Source: Salinisphaera sp040361255
Lineage (GTDB): Bacteria; Pseudomonadota; Gammaproteobacteria; Nevskiales; Salinisphaeraceae
Assembly (NCBI RefSeq): GCF_040361255.1
Contig: NZ_APNG01000018.1
Location: 21,466-85,465 of the forward strand
Reading direction: 5' to 3'
Length of the DNA stretch: 64,000 nt
Numbering within the stretch: the first letter of the stretch is position 1; every line of letters begins with the position of its first letter. The translations under genes and the position numbers were made by a program. Below are positions 32,811-40,827 of this stretch, in pieces. Under the pieces are notes generated by a model, which made no database searches, was not told where the DNA came from, and saw nothing but the letters and a program-made list of their open reading frames with translations.

Positions 32811-33253
32811 ATGGCGACCAGCGCGGTGTGGCCGCCTTCGAGTTCGTGCTGTCGCTGCCGGTACTGATTCTGGGCCTGTTCGTGATGCTCTATTACGGCT
32901 ATGCCTTCGTGCTTTATCGCATCGGTCTCGATGCTGCCTATATCGGGGCCCAGGCCGCGGCCACGCAGTCGCCGCTGGCGGGCACGCCGGGCAACGCCGC
33001 CCAGGCTGCAGCAACACGGGCGCTGGCCGGGTATGCTGAACAAAATACCAAGGGTGACGCACAGGACGAACGACGCTGCATGACTCCGGCGGCCACGGCG
33101 ATTGCCGTGGGCGATGGCGAGTATCGCTACCGGGTCGCGATCGATTTTCAGGCCTGTCGCGTGCTCGACGCGCTGAGCGTGGAGTTGCCGTTTATCGGGC
33201 GTTTGCCGCCGGCACCGGGGCCGCTGTCCGTGACCGCCAATGTGCGCCTGTAA
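32807..33253 (+). CDS. tadF: Second TadE/TadF-like pseudopilin
   Basis: The 148-residue protein starts MNGDQRGVAAFEFVLSLPVL, a short leader with cleavage Gly and the FEF form of the pseudopilin Glu motif. One membrane helix follows, then a periplasmic domain with two cysteines and a C-terminal proline-rich stretch. It overlaps the previous pseudopilin gene (ATGA). It is most likely the TadF position of the locus, though TadE and TadF families are hard to separate by eye. Confidence 0.75.
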   Translation: MNGDQRGVAAFEFVLSLPVLILGLFVMLYYGYAFVLYRIGLDAAYIGAQAAATQSPLAGTPGNAAQAAATRALAGYAEQNTKGDAQDERRCMTPAATAIAVGDGEYRYRVAIDFQACRVLDALSVELPFIGRLPPAPGPLSVTANVRL

Positions 33254-33283
33254 ACATCGCGCCAGGCAAGGGGATAAAAAATC

Positions 33284-34180
33284 ATGAGTTCATCGGCCTT
33301 GCGAACCTTCGCCGTCGCGCTGATTGCTCTGGCGTTGCTGTTCGCGGCGCTGGCCTATGTGATGAGCCGGCCAGCTCCGGATGCGCGTGATCAGACCGAT
33401 GTCGTTGCCTCCGAACCCGAGCGGGTATTGGCCGTGGTCGCGGTGCGCACGCTTGATCCCTATCGCGCGATTACTGCCGAGGATGTCGCGCTCGTGCCTA
33501 TTGCCGTGGAACCCGCGCAATACTATCGCGACACCGCCGACGTGATCGGGCGCACGCCGGTGCGGCGCGTGGCCACCGGTGTGCCGGTGACCGAGGAAGC
33601 CTTCGGCCGACACAGCGCGCTCGCCGAAGCCATCCCACCGGGCACGCAGGCAATTTCGGTCGACGTCACCGATGTCGTGGCAGTAGGCGGTTTCGTGCAG
33701 CCGGGCGATTTCGTCGACGTGCTGCTGTATCTGCGCGCCAGCGGCGCCGATGTCGAGCACAGCCAGGCGCGTGTACTCATGCGTGATATACGCGTACTCG
33801 CCTACGAGGACGAACTGATCAACAGCGACGCCGCTCCGCAACAGGCGACATCCGGCGGCACACGCGGCGAGCGCACGGTGGTACTCGCGGTTGAAAACAG
33901 CCAGACAGCCAAGCTCATGCTCGCCGCGAGCCTGGGCGAATTGCGGTTGGCCTTGCGAGCGGCCGCGGCCAGCACTGGCGATCGGCGCGGCGCGGCCGAT
34001 ACCGAAACAAACACGCCAACCCGTACCGCAAACCCGAACGTGATCACACTCGCGGAACTGGCGGCCCTGGGCGACTCGCCAGCACGCGCGCGCGGCGCGC
34101 AGTCGCCGCCCAGGCGCGCGCCGGCCGCGACCATCGAAGTCTACGAAGGCACGAAGGCAACGCGTATCCAGCGCCCGTAA
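33284..34180 (+). CDS. cpaB: Flp pilus assembly protein CpaB/RcpC
   Basis: CpaB/RcpC is a periplasmic protein that gates or modifies the Flp secretin. The 298 residues begin with a membrane anchor (FAVALIALALLFAALAYVMS). An SAF domain follows at about 45-115 (VLAVVAVRTLDPYRAITAED and VATGVPVTEEAF). The conserved middle block is AISVDVTDVVAVGGFVQPGD with FVDVLLYLR. The C terminus is Arg/Pro-rich. It is 3 bp upstream of the secretin gene, the usual partner. Confidence 0.92.
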   Translation: MSSSALRTFAVALIALALLFAALAYVMSRPAPDARDQTDVVASEPERVLAVVAVRTLDPYRAITAEDVALVPIAVEPAQYYRDTADVIGRTPVRRVATGVPVTEEAFGRHSALAEAIPPGTQAISVDVTDVVAVGGFVQPGDFVDVLLYLRASGADVEHSQARVLMRDIRVLAYEDELINSDAAPQQATSGGTRGERTVVLAVENSQTAKLMLAASLGELRLALRAAAASTGDRRGAADTETNTPTRTANPNVITLAELAALGDSPARARGAQSPPRRAPAATIEVYEGTKATRIQRP

Positions 34181-34183
34181 CCC

Positions 34184-35479
34184 ATGCATACACAGTTGTT
34201 AACAAACGCAGATACACGCGCGCGTCGACCTGGCCGGCGCGCGCTTGGCATCGCTTGTCTATTGGCGCTGCTATTGGTCGTGTTCGGTCGTGCCCTGGCC
34301 GCGCCCAATACCGCGGCCCTGACGACAACCGCGACGATACAAGTCGGCATTGGCGAGCAGCAGGTGCTCGCAACACCCGGCGTGATCGAACGCATCGCCA
34401 TCGGCGATCCGGAAACCGCCGCCGTGAACGTCATCGATACGCGTCAGGTCATGCTCACCGGCATGGCGCGCGGCGATACCAGCCTGCTGGTCTGGGTCGA
34501 TGGCCGTAAAAGCCCACTGCGTTTTGCCGTTGCGGTCGACGACGGCGAACGCCCCGGGGTCTTGATCGACGAACAGCGCGCGGTGCTGCCGACTCAGGTT
34601 CAGGCCGATATACGCATTGCCGAAGTCAGCCGGCGTGCCCTGCGCCAGATCGGCTTCAACTTCCTGAGCAACGCGGCCGGGGAATCGGCGTTGGCAGTAT
34701 CGCCGCCGGGCGCCTCGGCCGGCATCGACGGCGTCGGGGGCAATGTCGATCTGTTATCCAATACCGGCTTTCAGCCGATCGGCGATGCCTTCAATCTGGT
34801 CCTGACCGATAGCGCCAAGAATACCGCCGGGCTGTTGAGTATTCTCGAGCGCCAGGGGCTCATGCGGACCCTGGCCGAGCCGTCACTGGTCGCCATGAGC
34901 GGGCAGACCGCCTCTTTTCTTGCCGGCGGCGAATTCCCTATCCCGGTCACCCAGGGCGGCGGCAGTGGCGTGGGTAACAACGCCGTGACCATCGAATTCA
35001 AGGAGTTCGGCATTCGGCTGTCGCTCACGCCGACGGTATTGCAGCAGGACCGCATCGTGCTGAAGGTCGCCCCCGAGGTCAGCGAGCTGGATTTCTCGGC
35101 CGGGGTCACGCTGCAGGGCATTACCGTGCCCGGCATTCGCGTGCGCCGAACCGACACCACCGTCGAACTCGGCGATGGCGAGAGCTTCATTCTCAGCGGC
35201 CTGGTCGACCAGAACATGGCCGCCACGGTCGACAAGGTGCCGTGGCTGGGTGATCTGCCGGTGCTGGGGGCGTTCTTTCGCAGTACCCGCTACGAGCGCA
35301 GCAATCGGGAGCTGATCATGATCGTGACCCCGCATCTGGTGGCGCCGCTTCGGCGGGGTACCGACGTGCCGCTGCCCGGGCGCGAATACGAGGGCTACGA
35401 TCCCGGCAACGGCGAGTTGTTTCTGCTCGAAAAAGGTGATTTCGAGCCACGCACCGGCGTGACTGGTTTTTCGCGCTGA
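34184..35479 (+). CDS. rcpA: Type II/III secretin of the Flp pilus, CpaC/RcpA
   Basis: This is the outer membrane secretin through which the Flp pilus passes. The 431-residue protein has a signal segment (LGIACLLALLLVVFGRALAA). An N-terminal BON/N0-like domain follows (GIGEQQVLATPGVIERIAIG), then the N1 part and the secretin core. Secretin motifs include FLAGGEFPIPVTQ, IEFKEFGIRLSLTPTVL and FFRSTRYERSNRELIMIVTP. It is shorter than many type II secretins but normal for Tad loci. It lies 3 bp after cpaB. Confidence 0.93.
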   Translation: MHTQLLTNADTRARRPGRRALGIACLLALLLVVFGRALAAPNTAALTTTATIQVGIGEQQVLATPGVIERIAIGDPETAAVNVIDTRQVMLTGMARGDTSLLVWVDGRKSPLRFAVAVDDGERPGVLIDEQRAVLPTQVQADIRIAEVSRRALRQIGFNFLSNAAGESALAVSPPGASAGIDGVGGNVDLLSNTGFQPIGDAFNLVLTDSAKNTAGLLSILERQGLMRTLAEPSLVAMSGQTASFLAGGEFPIPVTQGGGSGVGNNAVTIEFKEFGIRLSLTPTVLQQDRIVLKVAPEVSELDFSAGVTLQGITVPGIRVRRTDTTVELGDGESFILSGLVDQNMAATVDKVPWLGDLPVLGAFFRSTRYERSNRELIMIVTPHLVAPLRRGTDVPLPGREYEGYDPGNGELFLLEKGDFEPRTGVTGFSR

Positions 35480-35490
35480 CAGGCAAGGAC

Positions 35491-36690
35491 ATGGCGCTAC
35501 AGGCATTGTTATTCGCTGACGCCGCCGGCTGGCAGGCCTGGCTGGGCCGCTGTCTGGGCGACGATATCGCCGTGCTGCCCGCGGATGCGAACGACCCGCA
35601 GGCCTGTGTGGCCGAAGTCGACGACACGCCGGATATTGCCGTCGTGTTCGTCGCCTTTGGCGAGCGCGACAACAGCCGCGGGCTGGCGATGATCGAGCAG
35701 CTCGTACGTGCTCATGCGGCATTGCCTGTGATCGCGCTGGGCGCAAGCGACAATAACGCCGACGTGCTGGCTGCCATGCGCGCCGGTGCGCGCGATTTCT
35801 TCGTGGCCGGGCGCGATGAGGCGCGTGCCCGCAGTCTGCTCGATCGGGTGCTCGAAAACGGGCCGGCCACGCCGCGCCGCGCGCCCGCCGGCGGCCAGGT
35901 GGTCACGCTGTTCAGCGCGCCGCAGTCGCCGTTGATCGCGTTCACGGCGGGCCATATCGCCTTTGCGCTGGCCGCCGCCAAGACCCCCGCGCAACGGGTG
36001 CTGTTGTTCGATCTGTCGCTGCCCGGGGGCACCGCGCCGATCCTGTTCGACGCCAGCCACGACTACAACGCCCTCGATATCCTGCGCGATGTCGAACGCT
36101 GCGACGAAACCCTTGTCGACAGCGCATTTCAGCGCCTGGATAACGGTACCTACCTGCTGGCCCTGCCCGAAGGCTTCGATTGGGCACAGATGCCGCGTGC
36201 CGGCTTCGATCTGGCGCGCCTGCTCGAGATCTTTCGTTCGCTGTTCGATTATGTGGTGATCAGTGTCGATGCCGGCCTGGGCCCCGAGCGGCTGCAGACG
36301 CTGGTCGGCCACAGCGACCGTGCGCTGCTGGTGTCGGACCAGTCGGTGCTGCGCAGCCGCCAGAACAAGACACTGCTCGACGTGCTGCGCCAGCGTGACG
36401 CACGTATCGACGATATCGCGCTTGTGATCATCAACTACCGCGCCGAACTGGGGCTCGCGCCCGAGCGTCTGGCCGAACTGCTGGACCTGGAGCTCGCCGC
36501 GACCATCGGCGGCCGGCCGGCGCAACGCATCGCGGCCATGAATGCAGGCGAATCGATGTTCGCGCATGCGCCCAACGATGGCTTTGTACACGATATAACC
36601 CGTCTGACCGAACGGATTGTGGGGGCCGATGTGTCGCCGCCGCGCCGGCGCCGCGGTCTGGCCGCGTTGTTCACCCGCGCGGGTCGATAA
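35491..36690 (+). CDS. tadZ: TadZ/CpaE-like pilus localisation protein with degenerate P-loop
   Basis: TadZ/CpaE proteins are ParA/MinD-like and direct the Tad machine to a cell pole. The 399 residues have an N-terminal atypical receiver domain (about 1-110; PDIAVVFVAFGERDNSRG and LAAMRAGARDFFV). The C-terminal ATPase-like domain has VLLFDLSLPGGTAPILFD and FDYVVISVDAGLGPE. The segment where the deviant Walker A motif KGGxGKT should be (137-152, VVTLFSAPQSPLIAF) has no Gly-Lys pair, so ATP binding is doubtful. The gene overlaps tadA by 1 bp (TAATG). Confidence 0.87.
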   Translation: MALQALLFADAAGWQAWLGRCLGDDIAVLPADANDPQACVAEVDDTPDIAVVFVAFGERDNSRGLAMIEQLVRAHAALPVIALGASDNNADVLAAMRAGARDFFVAGRDEARARSLLDRVLENGPATPRRAPAGGQVVTLFSAPQSPLIAFTAGHIAFALAAAKTPAQRVLLFDLSLPGGTAPILFDASHDYNALDILRDVERCDETLVDSAFQRLDNGTYLLALPEGFDWAQMPRAGFDLARLLEIFRSLFDYVVISVDAGLGPERLQTLVGHSDRALLVSDQSVLRSRQNKTLLDVLRQRDARIDDIALVIINYRAELGLAPERLAELLDLELAATIGGRPAQRIAAMNAGESMFAHAPNDGFVHDITRLTERIVGADVSPPRRRRGLAALFTRAGR

Positions 36691-37904
36691 TGAGCGATAG
36701 CGACCCGGCATTCCGGCTCTCGGCGCGTTATCAGCAGCTCAAGGGCGCATTGCATCTGCACCTGATCGCACTGCTGGAAGATCGCGGTATCGATATCGGG
36801 CACTGGTCCGATGCCAAGGCCGCCGAGTTCATGCGCGCCCAGGCGCGGGCCTATGTCAACGAACACCGGATCGCGATCAACCAGCACGAAATTCATTGCC
36901 TGGCTGACGACACCCTCGACGAGTTGATCGGTTATGGGCCGATCCAGCCGCTCATCGACGATGACGAGGTCGACGATATCGTCATCAACGGCCCGGCCCA
37001 GGTGTATACCGAGCGTCACGGCCGGCTGGTTCGCGAGCCGATCCGGTTTGCCGACGACAGCCATATTCTGCGTGTGGCCCAGCGCATTCTCGCGCCGCTG
37101 GGTCGGCGCCTGGACGAATCCACCCCCATGGTCGATGCCCGCCTGGCCGATGGCAGTCGTGTGAATGCGGTCATTCCGCCGCTGGCGCTGGACGGGCCGT
37201 GCGTATCAATCCGCAAGTTCGGCCGGCATGTGCTCGGTGTCGACGAGTTGGTGGCCAGCGGTTCGATCTCGGCTGAGATCGTGGATTATCTGCGCGAACG
37301 GATCGCCGCGCGCGACAATATCCTCGTGGTCGGCGGCACCGGTTCGGGCAAGACCACGTTATTGAACATGATCAGCCAGTGGATCGACGACGGCGAGCGC
37401 ATCATCACCATCGAGGACGCGGCCGAACTGCGCCTGGCGCATCCGCACGTCGTGCGTCTGGAAACGCGCCCGCCCAATCTGGAAGGCGAACGCGCGGTCA
37501 GCGCGCGCGATCTGCTGCGCAATGCCCTGCGCATGCGCCCGGATCGCATCATCCTCGGCGAAGTGCGTGGCGATGAAGTGCTCGACATGCTCCAGGCCAT
37601 GAACACCGGCCATGACGGGTCCATGACCACGTTGCACGCCAATAGTTGTCGGGACGCTATCCATCGCCTGCAGTTGCTGGCCGGATTCGCCGGGTTTGCC
37701 GGCGATGAGCGTATGTTCGTCCAGCAGATCGCCTCGGCACTGGATCTGATCGTGCATGTCGCCCGTCTGCCCGATGGGCGCCGGCGTCTGCGATCGATCG
37801 AGCGCGTGGGCGAGCTCGTCGCCAATCAGCTCGCGCTGGATCGTGTTTTCGCCTTCGATGCCGATCACGATCGTTTTACCGGCCCGGCGTCGAACGCGTC
37901 ATGA
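36690..37904 (+). CDS. tadA: Flp pilus ATPase TadA/CpaF
   Basis: TadA is the hexameric secretion ATPase that powers Flp pilus assembly at the inner membrane. The 404 residues contain the N-terminal domain (GYGPIQPLIDDDEVDDIVIN), Walker A GGTGSGKTTLLNMIS, the Asp box IITIEDAAELRL, the Walker B region MRPDRIILGEVRGDEVLDML and the His box SMTTLHANS. All catalytic motifs look intact, in contrast to TadZ. It overlaps tadZ by 1 bp and tadB by 4 bp. Confidence 0.95.
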   Translation: MSDSDPAFRLSARYQQLKGALHLHLIALLEDRGIDIGHWSDAKAAEFMRAQARAYVNEHRIAINQHEIHCLADDTLDELIGYGPIQPLIDDDEVDDIVINGPAQVYTERHGRLVREPIRFADDSHILRVAQRILAPLGRRLDESTPMVDARLADGSRVNAVIPPLALDGPCVSIRKFGRHVLGVDELVASGSISAEIVDYLRERIAARDNILVVGGTGSGKTTLLNMISQWIDDGERIITIEDAAELRLAHPHVVRLETRPPNLEGERAVSARDLLRNALRMRPDRIILGEVRGDEVLDMLQAMNTGHDGSMTTLHANSCRDAIHRLQLLAGFAGFAGDERMFVQQIASALDLIVHVARLPDGRRRLRSIERVGELVANQLALDRVFAFDADHDRFTGPASNAS

Positions 37905-38827
37905 GCTGGCTGCTTGCCTGGCTGGCCTGTGTGGCGCTGCTCGGCGCGCTGGCCCTGTTGATCGCGGCGCGCCGGCGGGTGCGCGAACAGCGTCTCGAGC
38001 GTCGTTTCGGTCTGGCCGAGGCCGACGAAACCGAACAGGCCGTACTGGGTTATCAACGCCTGCAGCGCATACGCAACCGCCCGCTCAGAGTGCTGTGCAG
38101 CTGGTTGTGGTCGGCGGGTGTCGCGGCCACGCCTGCCCGCGTGGGGCAGTACGTGGCGCTGTGGCTGGTCGTGCTCGTGCTCGCGATTGTAGCGGCGGGT
38201 ACCACCGGCCTGGCTCTGGCGTGCGCGCTGCCGGTCATCGCGGCGCTGCTGCTTGGCCAGCGCAAACGCGCCCGGCGGGCACGTATCAACCGTCAGCTGC
38301 CGGCGTTTCTGGGCCATCTGCTGCGCGCGCTGAGCGCTGGCAATACATTCGAGCAGGGCCTGTATGCGAGTGCGATACAAAGCAGCGAACCGCTGCGTGG
38401 CGTGTTTCTGAGCGTATCGCGCCAGATCCGTATGGGCGCGGCGGTCGACGAGGTGCTCACCGACGTTGCCCGTATCCACCAGCTGCGGGCGTTGCATGTG
38501 CTGGCCATGGGCGCAGGGGTGAACCGGCGCTACGGTGGCTCCATGCGGCGGGTGATCGCCAGCCTCGTGGATACGATCAGCCAGCAGGAGGCCGCGGCAC
38601 GCGAACTCAAGGCATTGACCGGCGAAACACGCCTTTCCGCCTATGTGGTGGCCGCGATTCCGGTGGTGATCAGCCTGTTCTTCTATCTGCGCAATCCCGA
38701 TTATTATACGGCCATGCTCGCCAGCCCCGGCGGGCGCGTGGCCATCATTGTGGCGTTGCTGCTGGAAGCGTTCGGGCTGATGTTCATCTGGCGTATGGTC
38801 AGTCGGCTGCAGGCGCCGGCCGCATGA
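37901..38827 (+). CDS. tadB: Flp pilus platform protein TadB
   Basis: TadB is a GspF-like inner membrane platform protein. The 308-residue protein has an N-terminal membrane segment, a pair around residues 85-115 (VALWLVVLVLAIVAAGTTGL) and a C-terminal pair (AYVVAAIPVVISLFFYLRNP and AIIVALLLEAFGLMFIWRMV). Between them is the cytosolic helical GspF/T2SSF domain beginning QLPAFLGHLLRALSAGNTFE. Start and stop overlap tadA and tadC by 4 bp each, a tightly coupled set. Confidence 0.93.
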   Translation: MSWLLAWLACVALLGALALLIAARRRVREQRLERRFGLAEADETEQAVLGYQRLQRIRNRPLRVLCSWLWSAGVAATPARVGQYVALWLVVLVLAIVAAGTTGLALACALPVIAALLLGQRKRARRARINRQLPAFLGHLLRALSAGNTFEQGLYASAIQSSEPLRGVFLSVSRQIRMGAAVDEVLTDVARIHQLRALHVLAMGAGVNRRYGGSMRRVIASLVDTISQQEAAARELKALTGETRLSAYVVAAIPVVISLFFYLRNPDYYTAMLASPGGRVAIIVALLLEAFGLMFIWRMVSRLQAPAA

Positions 38828-39747
38828 GTTGGGCGGCGTTGTTTTTCGCGCTCGCGGTCGCCACGCTGGTGCTCGCACTCGGCGTCGGCTTGCTGTTCTG
38901 GCTCGAGCGCGCCCGCGAGGCTCGTCTGTACGCGCGCTATACCGGCGTGGCCGCCACCGCCGGCGAGCCTGCCGCGCGCCGCGATCATCCGTGGCTGTCG
39001 CGTATGGCCGCCGGTGGTGTACGTATCGAGCGGGCGCTCAATGCCGGCGAGCAAACGCGCACGCTGCTTGCCCAGGCCGGTTGGCGCCAGACCCGCGCGC
39101 GGCTGATGTTTCATGCGTTGTCCTTTGCCGTGCCGGTGGCTACCGCGCTTTTGATCACGCCGGTTCTGCTGACGCTGGCGACCGCGCTGACGCCGCCCAT
39201 GCGCGTATTGCTGGCGGTGATGCTGGTAATCGTCGCATTGCTGTTGCCGCGCTTTGTATTGCGGTGGCGTGCACGGGCGCGTCGCGACCGGATCGAGGCC
39301 GATGTGTTGTTGTTCATCAATCTGCTGGTGCTGTTGTTCGAAGCAGGGCTGGGCATGCGCCAGGCGCTGGCCATACTCGCCCGCGATGCAAGGGACACGA
39401 TGCCGGCACTGGCGGACGAACTCGCGCCGCTGGTGCGCCAGATCGAGGCCGGCGCCGACGCCGATCCATTGCTCCATGAAACCGGCAAGCTGCTTGAAAT
39501 CGAGGCATTGGAGAACGTGTTCGCGGTGCTGCGTCAGGTCGAACGCTATGGCGGCGAAATCCGTCAGCCGTTGCTCGATAGCCTCAATGAACTGCAATCG
39601 CGTCGTTCCATGGCCTTGCGAGAACAGGTCAACAAGACATCCGCCCGTATGACGATCGTGCTCGTGCTGTGTTTTCTGCCGCCGCTGCTGATTTTTATTG
39701 CCGGGCCGGCATTGATGTCGATCTCGGCCGCACTGGGGTCATCCTGA
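38824..39747 (+). CDS. tadC: Flp pilus platform protein TadC
   Basis: TadC is the second GspF-like platform subunit. From ATG 38824 the product has 307 residues, with membrane segments near residues 5-25, a pair around 97-140 (MFHALSFAVPVATALLITPV) and a last one at the C terminus (MTIVLVLCFLPPLLIFIAGP). The T2SSF domain includes FINLLVLLFEAGLGMRQALA. The same frame happens to be open for another 1 kb upstream through tadB, but that part is Arg-rich shadow sequence. The 4-bp overlap with tadB supports the chosen start. Confidence 0.93.
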   Translation: MSWAALFFALAVATLVLALGVGLLFWLERAREARLYARYTGVAATAGEPAARRDHPWLSRMAAGGVRIERALNAGEQTRTLLAQAGWRQTRARLMFHALSFAVPVATALLITPVLLTLATALTPPMRVLLAVMLVIVALLLPRFVLRWRARARRDRIEADVLLFINLLVLLFEAGLGMRQALAILARDARDTMPALADELAPLVRQIEAGADADPLLHETGKLLEIEALENVFAVLRQVERYGGEIRQPLLDSLNELQSRRSMALREQVNKTSARMTIVLVLCFLPPLLIFIAGPALMSISAALGSS

Positions 39748-40502
39748 TGCGTGCGTGGACAATCGGTGGGCTGGCCGTTGGGACGGTGTGTATCGGCCTG
39801 GTCTTGAGCGGCTGTGCGCATGAGCGCGTGGCCGTGACGCCGATGGCCGATACCACCCTCGATGCCGCCCGCGGGCCGCAGGAGAATGCACGGCTGTATA
39901 CCGATCTTATTCGCGAACTCATCGCCCAGGATCGCCTGTATGCCGCGCTGGCCCATCTGCAGGCACGCGAGCGCGAATTCGGGCCCAGCGATCAACTCCG
40001 TCTGCTTCGTGCCGATATCCTAAGACGTATGGACGACGACGATACCGCACGCGGGCTGTACGAGTCGTTGCTCGATAGCGACTATGCCGCCCAGGCGAAC
40101 CATGGTCTCGGCCTCATTCTGATTGCAACGGATCGCGCGGCCGGCATGGCGCACCTGCAACGCGCGGTCGTACAGATGCCGACCAATGCGCGTATGCGTA
40201 GCGATTTCGGCTATGCCCTGTTGCGGGCGGGCGAGTATGAAAAAGCACGCCTGCAACTGGCCACGGCCTATCAGCTGGATGAAGCTAACGAACTGAATCG
40301 CAACAACTACATTCTGCTACTGTTGGTGACGGGGGCCGATCGGCAGGCCGGGCGTATCGCCGCGCGTGAACAGCTCGACGCCGATCTCATGCGCCGGTTG
40401 CGCGAACAGGCACGCAGTCTGGCCAATGCCGACGGCGTATCGCCCATGCGCTCGCGACCGCGCGGGGCGCCGGCGGTCGGGATTGGCGGCGGCGGCGGTT
40501 GA
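39747..40502 (+). CDS. tadD: TadD-like TPR lipoprotein
   Basis: TadD is a tetratricopeptide lipoprotein thought to help the secretin assemble. The 251 residues begin with a lipoprotein signal (LAVGTVCIGLVLSGC; lipobox LSGC, Cys at residue 23). They continue as TPR-like helices, for example LIAQDRLYAALAHLQARERE and MRSDFGYALLRAGEYEKARL. The C terminus is Gly-rich (five glycines). It overlaps tadC by 1 bp (TGATG). Confidence 0.88.
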   Translation: MRAWTIGGLAVGTVCIGLVLSGCAHERVAVTPMADTTLDAARGPQENARLYTDLIRELIAQDRLYAALAHLQAREREFGPSDQLRLLRADILRRMDDDDTARGLYESLLDSDYAAQANHGLGLILIATDRAAGMAHLQRAVVQMPTNARMRSDFGYALLRAGEYEKARLQLATAYQLDEANELNRNNYILLLLVTGADRQAGRIAAREQLDADLMRRLREQARSLANADGVSPMRSRPRGAPAVGIGGGGG

Positions 40503-40530
40503 GACGATCGCGAACATCGACGGGGACGAC

Positions 40531-40794
40531 ATGAACATACGACGGGCGGGTTTGGCATGCGCGATCGGCTGGGCGGTGAGCTTTGGCGCCGGTGCCGTGG
40601 CGCTGGACGCGGTCGGCGAGCGCACCCGTGAGGCCCTGGCCCTGCAGCGCGACGGCCGCGCCGCCGCGCCCACCCGGCCCATGCCCGAGCCGGCTGCCAA
40701 ACGCAGCTACGAGCGCTATCTGGAGAGCTTCAGCCATCCGATACCCGAGCAGTTTGATCGTAACGACGGTTTCGATGTACGCGATGGCCGCTAG
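40531..40794 (+). CDS. Small exported DUF3613-like protein of the Tad locus
   Basis: The 87-residue product has a signal-like N terminus (AGLACAIGWAVSFGAGAVAL) and a short charged domain. ALALQRDGRAAAPTRPMPEP and YERYLESFSHPIPEQF resemble, from memory, DUF3613 proteins that lie at the end of Tad loci in beta- and gammaproteobacteria. Function unknown; by context a periplasmic accessory factor. It lies 28 bp after tadD. Confidence 0.7.
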   Translation: MNIRRAGLACAIGWAVSFGAGAVALDAVGERTREALALQRDGRAAAPTRPMPEPAAKRSYERYLESFSHPIPEQFDRNDGFDVRDGR

Positions 40795-40827
40795 CGCCGG
40801 TCCATCGAACCAAAGGCGTAGAAACGC

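Noticed and set aside
37756..38823. In-frame upstream extension of tadC through tadB
   Set aside because: The extension is Arg/Gly/Ala-rich shadow of tadB; TadC family length and the 4-bp overlap support the start at 38824.
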